A stretch of DNA of 64,000 bases from Microglena sp. YARC (lineage: Eukaryota; Chlorophyta; Chlorophyceae; Chlamydomonadales; Chlamydomonadaceae), in NCBI GenBank assembly GCA_022414725.1, contig CM039462.1, forward strand, positions 17,384,577-17,448,576. The letters are read 5' to 3'. The first letter of the stretch is position 1, and the number at the start of each line of letters is the position of its first letter. Under the pieces are notes generated by a model. The model saw nothing but the letters and a program-made list of their open reading frames with translations. It was not told where the DNA came from and ran no database searches. Shown here piece by piece: positions 35,101 to 43,834 of the stretch. Position numbers and translations under genes: made by a program.

Positions 35101-38100
35101 AGCTCAATGGTGATGGTAGTGGTAGTGATGGTGATGGGTAAGTCCTCAATGGTGATGTAGTGGTAGTCAGATGGTGATGGTGTGGTAGTGATGTGGAAGC
35201 CTCAATGGTGATGTAGTTGCATGGGTAAGCTCAATGGTGATGGTATGGTAGTGAATGGTGATGGGTAGCTCAATGGTGTGGTAGTGGTAGTGATGGTGAT
35301 GGGTCAGCTCAATGGTGATGGTAGTGGTAGTGATGGTGATGGGTAAGCTCAATGGTGATTGGTAAGTGGTAGTGATGGTGATGGGTAAGCTCAATGGGTG
35401 ATGTAGTGGTAGTGTAAGTGATGGTTGGGTAAGCTCAATACATCCTCATGTTTCAATGCTCTTCAATCCATCGCTCGAATGTTCAAAATCAAATGCATAT
35501 ATTATAGGATAGATGGAATGAGAAGCTCTTTCAGTCCCCATATTTCCAACAAACGCGGGCTGGTCAAATTCAACCACGGGCATCTACTAGACTGTAGGTG
35601 GATTGGGATCAACAGGACTGGAAATAATGACAATATCAATCAAAATGTGTTGCATTCAATCAATTGCTCTACACCGCTCAGCAAATAATTGTTACTTTAA
35701 GTGTGCTCGCAAGTCTTTCAGCCTATCTGGCTACCCTTAGGGATATTGTTTTCGGGAAAGCATTCCGATTGGAATACAAAACCCCGTTTTGGCCAAATTT
35801 TCCGGAATAAGAAACCTAAAAATAAAGAGTTTTTTTTTTTCTTCTGAAAAATTGACTAAAAATGACCAAAATTGACCAAAATCGGAATAAAGATCCCGTT
35901 TTGGGAGGAAAATAGGGAGTTATAAAATAAAAAGGAATAAGATTTCTTCTTTTTGATTTGAAAAAAATATCCCTGGCTACCGTGGGCTGTGATTCTGATG
36001 CTGGAGCATACTGGACTGTAGAATAATAAAAGGCTTGAATCAGGTTTTGAGGTTTAATTTTTTTTGGAGGTTAAGATTTGAATTTGAACATTGAACTGTG
36101 GTGGTTTAAACTGGGTTCTTTTTTTATTTAAATTTTATAAACTTGTAAATTTAACCGAGGTGGTTTAAACTGGGGTCTTTTTGGTAGGGGTATACCCGTG
36201 AGTACCAAAATATGTTTGGTAGGGGTATACCCGTGAGTACCAAAATATGTTTGGTAGGGGTAGACCCGTGAGTACCAAAACATGTTTGGTAGGGGTGTAC
36301 CCGTGAGTACCAAAATATGTTTGGTAGGGGTCCGTAGGGGTATGCGGTAAGCCAAAGAAACGGTCGCCAATACTACGAGGATTTCCGTATCGCGGAGGTT
36401 TACTCTTTCGAGATGAGTGCTGATGGGGAGGGCAACGCATGCATCTGGCTAAACTAGTCAGGAATGGCCCTCCACAACCCCGGTCTCCGCGCTTCGCGTT
36501 CCGCGGGGTTCGGGGGGCAGCATGTCTTACTAGAAGCGTACCGAGTCGCTCAATTTGTGACGGGTCGCAAACACATAAATCCAGTCGTGCGAGAAAAGTG
36601 CTGATGGGGAGGGCGACGCATCGGCCTGGCTAAACTAGTCAGAAATGGCCCTCCAAACCCCCTAAGCTCCGCGCTTCGCGTTCCGTGGGGTTCGGGGGGC
36701 TGCGTGTCTTACTAGAAGCGTACTGGGTCGCTCAATTTGTGAGGGGACGCACCGGGGGGCATCAAAACGTATGTGGGGGTAGGCACAAGCTGTTAATCAT
36801 CTCCGTGGGCTGAGGTATGGGGGGGTCCCAAAGGGAAGGGGGGGGGGGGGGGGCGAGGCGAGGCCGATCTCAAAAACTTATTCACAACTTCTTCGTCTGT
36901 GGCCTGAATTGATCATGCCTCACATCATCGAAAAGGCCTCGACGAAAGCGTTACAAATCTGGAGTTGTTGGCCGATTACACCCAGGGTGTAATTGTGGAT
37001 GTACATCCAAGGTATATCTAGTCTGGGCAATCCTCCAGCCATGGTGGCCCCTCCAGCCATGGCGACCCCTCCGGCCATAGTGGCCCCTCAAGCCATGGTG
37101 GCCCCTGTAGCCATGGTGGCCCACCTACTACCACATCACCACCAATCTCGAGTCAGCCTCCTTTTTTTGGTGCAGAGTGCTGAAGTTAAGGCCCAATCAG
37201 TATTGGGGCCGAATATCAGGAGCCTAGCCACGAGCGCCAATGTAGCTGAACTGTGACTGGATCAGGCTAGACAAATAGTGTATTTTATGCGGGTGTCGGG
37301 TGGGTGGAGGGTTTTTTCACTGCCTGAGGCCCCCTTGGCCCCCCACCGGTGTATCTCATGAGAGTCCTCTGACTGACGATATTTATGAACTACACTGCGT
37401 CAAAAATGACACTGAAGATGAAACTCACTAGTTGCAGCCTACCTCTTATTCCAGGAGATACTTCTGTGTGTGTGGTGGTGGGGGGGAGTTATGCGTGGGC
37501 GGTGGTGGTGGTGGTGGCGCAGGGGTCGCTTATACGTAAGCCAAAATATGTGTTCAAGATAACCAACTGATAGAGCTTGGCGTTAGGGTCAGTACTCACC
37601 TAGCTTTCATGACATAATTATTATTCTTGAGGAAGATATTTGCCTTATAAGCCAATGGGGGGGGGGTAAGGGCAAAAACAAAAACTTCATAGCATGGGTG
37701 TCATAAAATAACTTCTTGATGGCCCCCTGGGTCGCACACACACAAAAATACAGTCGTACGAGATAGGTGCTTATGGGGAGGGCGACACATCGGCCTGGCT
37801 AAACTAGTCAGAAATGCTTTGCATTCCGCGGGGTTCGGGGGGCAGCGTGTCTTACTAGAAGCGTACTGAGTTGCTCAATTTGTGAAGGGTTGCACACACA
37901 CACTAATCTGTCGTACCGTATGAGATTAGTGCTGATGGGGAGGGCAACGCATCAGCCTGGCTTAACTAGTCAGAAACGCCCCTCCTACCCCCGCCGGGGC
38001 CCCCCCAACCCCCCTGGCTTAACTAGTCAGAAACGCCCCCCAACCCCCCCGGGCTTAACTAGTCAGAAACGCCCCCCCAACCCCCCCGGGCCCCCCCAAC

Positions 38101-40935
38101 CCCCCCTGGCTTAACTAGTCAGTAACGCCCCCCCAACCCCCCCGGGCTCAGTGCTTTGCGTTCCGCGGGGTTTGGGGGGCAGCGTGTCTTACTAGAAGCA
38201 TCTTACCGAGTTGCTCAATTTGTGACGGGTCACAAACAACTATTCACAAACAAGTATAAGAGGGTATTAGAGGGTATTATTAACGCAGCATCCTTGGCTG
38301 TCACAATGTAAACCATAGCGACTTTAACCGATGTGGGCCTGTGGGGGTGCCTGAGATGACTCCGGTTGTTTCAGAGATCAGCAGACCCGCCAGCAGGGTG
38401 GGATCAATAGTGAACCTGGTAGGGAAGCCACCAATAGTTGGAGTGTTTGGTGTAATTGCATAACCCAGGGGGTCAATCAATTTGTGACGGGTCGCTCACA
38501 AACATCTAGTCATCACTGCTCCTTTTTCGGGCTACGCGTAGCAGCTTCCGGGAAGCTCCTTTCACACACCCTTGGGCCAAACCTAAAGCTAGCTAGTGTG
38601 TCTGAAAGCTGATATGACAGGCATTCAACCGCAGCTGAGAGCTTTGGGCTTGCCCCAGTGGCTGGCTAATGGAGCTGTTGGTAGGCTACCATGAGTAGCC
38701 CAACAAGTTCTATGCAGCATCGCCTGCGACGCTAAAAATTGGCGGAGTGTGATCGAGAGGGAGCGACAGGTGGCAACGGAAGTGAGTTAGTTGCAAGACC
38801 GTTGGCTGACGTGTCGGGCTTCAATTTTTGTTTTTGTTTTTTCGGTCGGACAGACAAATGGGTAAACATGGGGGCTCCTGCCCCCCAGAAGGGGGGGCTC
38901 CGCCAAAAATGAAACAGTGCTATAAATTATTATGATGTGAGTGCTGCTTGGAAGGGCACCGCTTTAATGTACACGTCCTATACTGTAGATACATTAAATA
39001 AATAAATGGTACGCCTTATTGCGAGGCGTGAGGTTGAGGGGTCCAGCCCGTTACTTGCATTGGGGGCAGCCGCCTATTAGCAGGTGCATGACTGCTCTGC
39101 TCAAGTAGTCAGGCCCTGGGGAGTTTTGGTAGGGTATCAATATACAACACAAATATCAATATACAACACAAATATCAATATACAACACAAATATCAATAT
39201 ACAACACAGATATCAATATACAACACAAATATCAATATACAACACAAATATCAATATACAACACAAATATCAATATACAACACAAATATCAATGTACAAC
39301 ACAAATATCAATATACAACACAAATATCAATCAATCAATCATTCAATAACAAAAAAAAATGCAAAAACAAATGCAAAAAAACACACAGAGAAAATACAAA
39401 AAAAAATGCCAAACAAACTACAATGCCAAACAAAATAAATACAATACAATACAATAATATGAGGATTTCCACGCCACGCAGGGTTCAGAAGTACGAGATG
39501 AGTGCTGATGGTGAAGGCACCGCTGTAACTTACACGTACTATACAGTAGATGTGGATCCCGCAGAGATTTTCAGCAGGTGCCAGAAAGCTCTGCTAAAGC
39601 AGTCTGACTTCAACTCAACGTTGGCAGAGTCCACGTTCTCGCAGCAGGTCTTCACCCGCCTGGTACGCTTCACACCCACATGCCTTACACACCCACATAC
39701 ACACCCACATACCTTACACACCCACATACACACCCACGTACAGAACACAGACACACACCCACTTATACACCCACTTAAAGTGTGGGTGTCCTGTTTGCAC
39801 ACCCGCACACACCCAGTTACACCTGCAGGACACGCACCCAGTTACACACCCGCACACAGGACACCCACACACTTAGATACCCACACACTTTGTAGTTCTT
39901 GCAGCAGGTCTTCACCCGTCTGGTATGCTTCAGTTGTGTTTTTTTATATTGAAAGGGTTTTCACCCCAGGAGGGGGGACCAACCCATTCACCCACCCAGC
40001 CAACCAACCCACCAACCCACCAACCAACCGCCCATCACCTACCCCACGCTCCACAGGTGCTGAACAGTATTGCCAACTAAAAAAGAAAAAGTGATGATGA
40101 TCTACCCTTTTGATTGCTGGTTGATTGATGGGGTTCGGGGTTAGAAGGTACACCAGATACGACAATTTACAAACTTGTACCCAAACACACACACACACAC
40201 TTATTGCTTTGGTCGTGTGCCGTCTGTGGCAGCCTGTGATCACATGGGGATATCACGAACTCTAAGCCTCTGTCGGTAAACGATTTGTTGGGGCCCAGTT
40301 CATCAGTACTTGTTTGTTGGGGCCCAGTTCATCAGTTCTTGTTTGTTGGGGCCCAGTTCATCAGTACTTGTTTGTTGGGGCCCAGTTCATCAGTACTTGT
40401 TTGTTGGGGCCCAGTTCATCAGTACTTGTTTGTTGGGGCCCAGTTCATCAGTGTATGTTTTCGTTATAGCCCCTCCTGAAGTCCTGATATCGAGTTTGGG
40501 CAAGTCCTTTAGCCTATTTGGCTACCCCTGGACTGTAACATACACACAGTGAACTGCCCATGTTCACGTCCACATGCATAACCATGCACAAACAGTTCAA
40601 GCAAGGTGGAATTTTATCCGCCGATCACATCGACAAAATCCTTGAGTCTGGAACTAGCGCACGGAGAGACCCACCCTTTAAGGCGAAAGTCCGTTTTTGT
40701 AAAAAACAAATAAATAAATAAATAAATAGTATTCCTTATTACGAGGCGTGAGGCTGAAGGGGCCAGCCCGTTTGCTTTCACTGGGTCCAACCACCAATAA
40801 TTGTACAAAGAGTGTCTACAATTTCTGTTGTCCGTGCAGGGGTGGCTAAGCAAGGAAGAAAAGGTGAAGCCAGCGTTTGAGAAGGCTGCCGTGGCCAATC
40901 TTGAGACTCAGAAGGTCTATCTGAATACCTTGTAG
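28978..40935 (+). CDS. SRPBCC (polyketide cyclase/START-like) protein, probably plastid-targeted
   Basis: Five exons (28978-29158, 32168-32289, 33387-33451, 39482-39662, 40840-40935) join in frame with GT-AG borders to 214 codons plus TAG. Residues 1-29 are rich in Arg, Ser and Ala and lack acids (MRMSRQLNSRPTIAAR), like a chloroplast transit peptide. Residues 30 to about 150 fit the SRPBCC helix-grip fold: FTVNKPIEQVYNHFADP at the start, VQLLTP and VGATFRI strands in the middle, and GEGTAVTYTYYTVDVDP late. The fold binds hydrophobic ligands; the ligand here cannot be told. The C-terminus is helical and Lys/Glu-rich. Introns make up about 95% of the locus. AATAAA follows the stop by 34 bases. 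A short alternative last exon is possible at 40057. Confidence 0.75.
29413..29512. repeat. partial hAT-like MITE family D
   Basis: Begins TAGGGAACGGCGATATCATT and contains ATGATGCCGGCAGTCTGACT, but its right end is not recognisable. Intronic. Confidence 0.55.
29525..29700 (+). repeat. retroposon-like family H
   Basis: Contains ACTCCAGGATAGCCAAATAG, GACTTGCCCAACCATGATA, CAGGAGGGGCTAAA and CTGAGTTTGTGCTACAGTGA. Same order as the copy at 54.8 kb. Confidence 0.65.
29790..29970 (-). repeat. dispersed repeat family K
   Basis: Contains GCGACGTGTCGCCATTCCG, GGCTAAACTAGTCAGAAATG, GGGGGGCAGCGCGTCGCACT and TCAATTTGCGACGC. Ten or so copies occur in the window. Confidence 0.6.
29985..30145. repeat. GTGATAGTGACAGTGATAG repeat
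   Basis: Irregular tandem GTGATA repeats in intron 1 of the SRPBCC gene. No coding evidence. Confidence 0.8.
30160..30393. mobile_element. hAT-like MITE family C, copy 1
   Basis: 234 bp starting CAGGGATATTTTTTTC and ending AAAAAAATATCCCTC, with ATGTCCAC duplicated on both sides (30152-30159 and 30394-30401). The 8-bp duplication and the CAGGG terminus are hAT hallmarks. Interior landmarks: CCCAAAACGG, GGCCAAAACGGGG. No frame. Confidence 0.85.
30430..30875. repeat. intronic minisatellite, about 31-bp unit
   Basis: About 13 units of GTCTCATGTAGTCATGTACT plus TCAGCTGCCTT in intron 1 of the SRPBCC gene. Each unit contains a CTTCAG that resembles a 3' splice site. Confidence 0.85.
30928..31142 (+). 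repeat. dispersed repeat family I
   Basis: Matches 22485-22690 through CAGGGATATGGTG, TTTCAAGG, GGTTTGGCCAAAACAGGGTC and CAGGTAGCGATC. Confidence 0.6.
31505..31690 (+). repeat. dispersed repeat family K
   Basis: Contains TTGTCGCAAATTTAGTGACT, GTGACGCAACGCCCCC, TTTCTGACTAGTTTAGACGG and GGCGACGCGTCGCATAC, and ends ACAAAAAAACAGTGCTGG. Confidence 0.6.
31835..31960 (+). repeat. dispersed repeat family N
   Basis: Contains CAATTCCGTTGCCACCTGTC, TTCCGCGTCGCTTG and TGCCTAGGACTTG. Related copies at 59.3-59.5 kb and 60.4-60.7 kb. Confidence 0.55.
32168..32289 (+). CDS. SRPBCC gene, exon 2
   Basis: Acceptor CCCCTCAG, donor GTGAGA. G from exon 1 completes Asp-61. It codes DVKSVQLLTPRKAPTDVGAT, FRIMAGVEFF and GGMQDNK, leaving in phase 0. 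Confidence 0.8.
32290..33386. other. SRPBCC intron 2: short repeats and family I
   Basis: Holds four tandem copies of an AT-rich segment (AATAAATATTTAATAAACAC and AAGGTGAGACCTA-like words at 32290-32500) that carry the exon 2 donor sequence AAGGTGAGACCTA or AAGGTAAGACCTA, then a family I copy (32535-32705), then a duplicated segment with AACAACCCCCACAGC. No second gene. Confidence 0.6.
33387..33451 (+). CDS. SRPBCC gene, exon 3
   Basis: Acceptor AACACAG, donor GTAAGC. Codes VLTARKDPYSIVHSVRTISG plus Asp, leaving two bases (phase 2). Its last bases and the donor begin the 40-bp array that follows. Confidence 0.75.
33441..35440. repeat. 40-bp array carrying the exon 3 splice donor
   Basis: About 50 head-to-tail units with landmarks GGTGATGGGTAAGCTC, AATGGTGATGGTAGTGG and TAGTGATGGTGATGGG; clean copies near 34.86 kb have a 40-bp period. 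The first unit includes the true exon 3 end and its GTAAGC donor, and nearly every later unit repeats that junction. Some copies at 33.4-34.8 kb and after 35.1 kb are indel-rich. The Ile/Thr/Pro frames on the minus strand are artefacts. Confidence 0.9.
35738..35975. mobile_element. hAT-like MITE family C, copy 2 (inverted)
   Basis: 238 bp from TAGGGATATTGTTTTC to AAAAAAATATCCCTG, flanked by GCTACCCT (35730-35737) and GCTACCGT (35976-35983), an 8-bp duplication with one mismatch. Opposite orientation to the copy at 30160. Confidence 0.8.
36180..36340. repeat. 35-bp minisatellite
   Basis: Nearly five units of GGTAGGGGTATACCCGTGAG plus TACCAAAATATGTTT. Each unit is partly palindromic around GGTATACC. 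Confidence 0.9.
36371..36441 (+). pseudogene. partial copy of SRPBCC exon 4 with its acceptor
   Basis: Matches the intron/exon border of exon 4 (39458-39530): CGAGGATTTCC, then GAGATGAGTGCTGATGG and a GGGCAACGC end matching GGCACCGC. The acceptor is degenerate (GCGGAG for GCAG). Intronic, not expected to be spliced in. Confidence 0.65.
36440..36750 (+). repeat. two tandem family K copies with exon-4-like spacer
   Basis: Two units (about 36440-36565 and 36612-36750) with GGCTAAACTAGTCAG, GCTCCGCGCTTCGCG, TCTTACTAGAAGCGTAC and CGCTCAATTTGTGA. The spacer at 36584-36611 (CGAGAAAAGTGCTGATGG) resembles the start of SRPBCC exon 4. Confidence 0.6.
36751..37744. other. intronic sequence, no gene
   Basis: Inside SRPBCC intron 3. 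It has an 18-G run near 36838 and six copies of a CCATGGTGGCCCCTC-like word at 37030-37125. The Met/Ala/Pro frames there come from the repeats. Confidence 0.5.
37745..38245 (+). repeat. family K copies and C-rich tandem units
   Basis: Two more family K units, each introduced by an exon-4-like phrase (TCGTACGAGATAGGTGCT near 37755, GAGATTAGTGCTGATGG near 37922). Between them CTGGCTTAACTAGTCAGAAA and GCCCCCCCAACCCCCC repeat four times (37960-38140). Confidence 0.65.
38517..38715. repeat. inverted-repeat element, family J
   Basis: Contains GCAGCTTCCGGGAAGCTCC, CTTGGGCCAAACCTAAAGCT, CCCAGTGGCTGGCTAATGG and TACCATGAGTAGC. Both arms are more diverged than in the 56.4-kb copy. Confidence 0.5.
38936..38992 (+). 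pseudogene. partial copy of SRPBCC exon 4
   Basis: Aligned to exon 4: GTGAGTGCTGCTTGGAAGGG, CACCGCT, TACACGTCCTATACTGTAGA against ATGAGTGCTGATGGTGAAGG, CACCGCT, TACACGTACTATACAGTAGA. Frame broken; it lies 490 bp upstream of the real exon. Confidence 0.65.
38994..39078 (+). repeat. dispersed repeat family A
   Basis: AAATAAATAAATGG, then TTATTGCGAGGCGTGAGGTT, GGGGTCCAGCCCG and TTGGGGGCAGCC. Directly abuts the partial exon copy. Confidence 0.65.
39135..39340. repeat. 18-bp minisatellite AATATCAATATACAACAC
   Basis: About eleven near-perfect units. It gives an open Gln/Ile/Asn frame that runs into exon 4 by chance; the exon begins only at 39482. Confidence 0.92.
39482..39662 (+). CDS. SRPBCC gene, exon 4
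   Basis: Acceptor CCACGCAG; GG from exon 3 plus G makes Gly-123, then VQKYEMSADGEGTAVTYTYY, TVDVDPAEIFSRCQKALLKQ and SDFNSTLAESTFSQQVFTRL. Donor GTACGC in phase 0. The longest non-repetitive block of the protein. Confidence 0.8.
39663..39900. repeat. ACACCCACATAC-rich intronic repeat
   Basis: C/A-rich tandem repeat starting right at the exon 4 donor. It ends with a second copy of the exon 4 3' end at 39899. Confidence 0.8.
39899..39931 (+). pseudogene. copy of exon 4 end plus donor
   Basis: Repeats GCAGCAGGTCTTCACCCGNC, TGGTANGCTTC with two substitutions relative to 39640-39672. The donor copy GTATGC is still usable on paper. Confidence 0.7.
40057..40080 (+). CDS. SRPBCC gene, possible alternative last exon
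   Basis: After CTCCACAG a frame-compatible GTGCTGAACAGTATTGCC and AACTAA would end the protein as FTRL-VLNSIAN, 190 residues. It is short and could be chance. The longer exon at 40840 is preferred for its length, charge pattern and downstream AATAAA. Confidence 0.25.
   Translation: MLNSIAN
40285..40460. repeat. 29-bp minisatellite within a family H copy
   Basis: Six units of TTTGTTGGGGCCCAGTTCAT plus CAGTACTTG. The same words occur once in the family H copy at 57.9 kb, so the array grew from a single internal segment of this element. Confidence 0.85.
40461..40550 (-). repeat. retroposon-like family H, rest of copy
   Basis: CTTTAGCCTATTTGGCTACC and CTGGACTGTAACATACACAC complete the element on the minus strand relative to the 54.8-kb copy. 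Confidence 0.65.
40713..40798 (+). repeat. dispersed repeat family A
   Basis: AAATAAATAAATAAATAGT head, CTTATTACGAGGCGTGAGG, GGGGCCAGCCCGTTTGCTTT and CCACCAATAA. It ends about 40 bp before the last SRPBCC exon. Confidence 0.7.
40840..40935 (+). CDS. SRPBCC gene, last exon
   Basis: Acceptor GTCCGTGCAG, phase 0, GWLSKEEKVKPAFEKAAVAN then LETQKVYLNTL and TAG at 40933. Charged helix-like sequence without repeats. Confidence 0.7.
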   Translation, partial: GWLSKEEKVKPAFEKAAVANLETQKVYLNTL

Positions 40936-40969
40936 GAATGGTGGTGAAGAGATAATAGTCAGAATCGTA

Positions 40970-40975
40970 AATAAA
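40970..40975 (+). terminator. probable polyadenylation signal AATAAA
   Basis: Canonical hexamer 35 bases after the stop codon of the SRPBCC gene. Whether this organism uses AATAAA is not known from the window. Confidence 0.4.
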
Positions 40976-41025
40976 GACATGATTGGACAGGCCAACTTCC
41001 TGTTCAACTTTATTTTGAGTCAAAC

Positions 41026-41117
41026 AGGAGTGGCACCACCATTCAAACTGAATCCTCTGTGTCGCTGGTTTGTGTCGGGAGACCCACCTCCTGGGGTGAA
41101 AGTCCTTTCACACAAAA
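41026..41117 (+). repeat. dispersed repeat family G
   Basis: AGGAGTGGCACCACC, TTCAAACTGAATCCTCTGTG, TCGCTGGTTTGTGTCGGGAG and ACCCACCTCC, followed by a 21-A run. Confidence 0.7.
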
Positions 41118-42330
41118 AAAAAAAAAAAAAAAAGTTGTTGTCGGATCCGGTCGGATCCATAAAAAAAAAGATGTTGTAGGGTAAGCTCTCTTTATAATGA
41201 AGTTGAGGTACGGCAGCTTATTTCCTGCCCCCTCCCCCCCCCCCCCCCCCGTGATTGGGTATGAGATGTTGAGATGATGCACAAGTTTTGTTTGGGGGAT
41301 GCAAGGACTTCCACCCAGAAGGATGGGTGTCCTTTAGGGTACTTCAGCAGGACCCCCAGCTCTGCTGCTTGAGACGCAACCAATGCTATAGCCTGCAACC
41401 TGAGACGCAACAGACCCTTCTTTTTGGTCAACGGACCCTCCCCACGTTGCGTCGTGCGATTCAACGGACTCTTCTACGCTGCGTCTACAGCGGAGGGCGC
41501 AGCGTCCTGAAGAACCCTGGTCCTTCCTGCACATTGCGTCTCGTGTTGTAGGGCACGTAGTGACGCAGGTCGGTGGTTCGATTCTCGTCAGGAGCACCTC
41601 CAGGGCCTTGGACTGAGGACGCAGCGTCCTGAACAACCCTGGTGTCCTTGCGCTGAAAGACAGAGGATTTTTTTGATGTGGAAGGCGGGGGCATTCTACA
41701 GAAGTAGGCGCCCACCCAATTAAGTATTTTTTTGTTGTAATCATGTTGCGTCTCAACGATAGCCCTCCCCCCCCCCCCCCCCCCCCCCCCCCCTCCCCCC
41801 CCACACACACGCGCCTGTACAAGTGTAGTATAGGCCACATGCGGTGCACAGATCTAGTGAAATTACTGAGGTGCGTGAGGTTAACAATCTTTCCCTTGAT
41901 AAATCACATGTCAAGGGTCCTAGGCATTGTATGTTCCCCCGCCCTTCACGTCCTACCTTTGCCAAACTGCTGAGTTGTTATGGAAGAACAGTCTGTCGTG
42001 GTTTGAGGTGCGGGCGCATCTGAATCAGATGTCTTGAATTTAAACTTTATTGTATTGATCCAGCCGGGATCCAGCCAGCACTTAGGCTGCTTGCCGTCTT
42101 CGGCAGTAAAAATCAGAAGTCTCTTCGAAGTAAATTGTATTGTCTAGTAAGTTCCACTGTTTTTGTTATTGTTGTTGTTGTTGTTGTTATTGTTGTTGTT
42201 TTACATACAATCGGTTTACCGACGGGGGCCCTGCGTTCGTGTTACAGTGAAAATTTACCACTGACAGATAAAAGGGGCACAAGCATGCCTCACCGATTTG
42301 GGGATGAGAACTTGCAGGCGGCATGATCCC
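41118..42330. other. no gene; family L and C runs
   Basis: Contains a C run at 41229-41250, a family L copy (41345-41650: GACGCAACCAATGCTATAGC, GTTGCGTCGTGCGATTC, GCAGCGTCCTGAA), a C tract at 41766-41793, and family B (42058-42112) with part of family H (42215-42260). No spliced frame is supported. Confidence 0.5.
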
Positions 42331-42332
42331 TT

Positions 42333-42600
42333 TTTGACGAATGGCTCAGCGGTACAGCTCGTTGAAATGATGGTGCAGGGTTTGAATCCCTACGGGTGCG
42401 CTTTAGTGGTCGCCGTCGTTTATGGTGACTACTGCTAGTTCCGGCTTACTCAGTGGTTTCCTTAACTTCACGTCCTGAGAATGGCGCATTACTCGGATGT
42501 AACAATTTCAATTTCAATTTCGCGGTCGCTGGCAACCGCCATGGTAGCTTTGTCCAGGTAAAGTAGCAGCTCGTTACGTACCGCCGTAAGACATACAAGC
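42333..42600 (+). repeat. tRNA-derived SINE-like element, full copy with insertion
   Basis: The head reads GAATGGCTCAGCGGTACAGC (A-box-like TGGCTCAGCGG) and, 30 bases on, GCAGGGTTTGAATCCCTACG (B-box-like GGTTTGAATCC). The body with CCGCCATGGTAGCTTTGTCC and AGGTAAAGTAGCAGC resumes at about 42520 after an unrelated stretch. Its tRNA-like head and dispersed copies mark it as a SINE and not a tRNA gene. Confidence 0.65.
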
Positions 42601-43185
42601 TGTTACGCTTAGCCCAAAAGAGAAACAGTGGTTGCTTCTCCTATTATTTGTGTAACTTACTCGTCGCTTAGATTCATTAACGGTAACATGATACGGAATG
42701 CGGCCAAGTCCAAGGTCAAGTTGAAAGTAAGTATAATATAATCTTTTGAGTTTAGGGGTAGCATAGGGAGGGTGGGAGGCTCACCCTTTGAGGCGAAAAG
42801 CCTCCTTTAAATATAAATCCTAAATTGGTGAAACTGAGTTACAGAGATGCCGCTTGAACAAAAACAGGTTTGTTAAAGATGCTGCGTCCTCCACCGCAGA
42901 TGCAACATCGAAGGGTTCGTTGCGTCGCAGGACGCAATGTGGGGAGGTTACGTTGACCAGAAGGAAGGGTCCGTTGCATCGCAGGACGCAGGCTATACAA
43001 TTGGTTGCGTCTCAGGCAGCAGAGCCGGAGCCCCCCTGAAGTACTTTGGACAGAAGATTTCATCTTGAATTCTCTCGTGTCTTGCTATGCACAGTAATAA
43101 ACGAACGAACGAAAGTGCACCCTGTTCCCTTCCCTTTTTGTTAAATCGTACTGAGACGGCCTCAGTAATCACAGGTGCAGATAAT
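42601..43185. other. no gene; family L copy
   Basis: Family L recurs at 42865-43050 in the opposite orientation to 41345 (GATGCTGCGTCC, GTTGCGTCGCAGGACGCAA, GGTTGCGTCTCAGGC). Nothing else is recognisable. Confidence 0.5.
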
Positions 43186-43441
43186 TATGGAATGGCAATA
43201 TGATATCATTTGTTTGTCTTTATATGTGAAAGGATCTCCACCCCAGGAAGTGGGTCTCCCAAAACAAACCAGGTATACCATATCATGACATGACATCATA
43301 TGACCATGTTATCATATGATGCCGGCAGCCTGACTAGGCTAAATATATCATTTTTATACAATATCATAAGATGTAATTTGTATGATATCACATGATATCA
43401 TACTCGCCTTTGGTCAGCATCCTATGATATGCCAGTCCCTA
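43186..43441. mobile_element. hAT-like MITE family D with nested family G fragment
   Basis: Termini TATGGAATGGCA and TGCCAGTCCCTA; flanks CAGATAAT (43178-43185) and CAGATATC (43442-43449) match at six of eight positions. An inverted family G fragment (GGAAGTGGGTCTCCC) sits inside at 43228-43266. The interior has ATGATATCATAC-like palindromes. Confidence 0.7.
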
Positions 43442-43834
43442 CAGATATCACAGGGCATCTCGGGGTGATCACATCCACGCACATGTACTGGACATAGCCC
43501 AAAGTTCGAAAACGTGTTTTATGACATGCTCAGCATGAAAATAAAGGTCCTCGGTGACAGGATTGTTCGAAGTCCTAGAGAGTCTACGTGGCACATCCCC
43601 CCATTACCCCCAAATGTGTGTGTAAACCTGTGAAAAATTATTAATATATAACTTATATATTATATCATATATCATATATATATATATAATCATATGATAT
43701 GCGTAGAAATATGTATATATGTACATATTTTGAGATACAAAAAAGTGGTGGGTCACTAAACATACATTGTGTTTCTCTTAATATGCACTATCCTCAGTGC
43801 TTTCGCACTGTCTTCACATTCACTCATAACACAT
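43442..43834. other. 3' flank of the minus-strand gene
   Basis: AT-rich with (TATA)n near 43640-43695. It probably includes the 3' untranslated region of the binding-protein gene. No AATAAA on the minus strand within about 90 bases of the stop. Confidence 0.45.

Noticed and set aside
33439..35394. Ile/Thr/Pro repeat proteins on the minus strand
   Set aside because: They are translations of the 40-bp array, whose plus strand is clearly the intron after exon 3.
39084..40094. 336-codon plus-strand frame
   Set aside because: It runs through an 18-bp minisatellite, then by chance through exon 4 and a CA-rich intron; only 39482-39662 is taken as coding.
42333..42412. tRNA gene
   Set aside because: A and B boxes are present, but the cloverleaf is poor and the same head occurs joined to a dispersed repeat body, so it is a SINE head.
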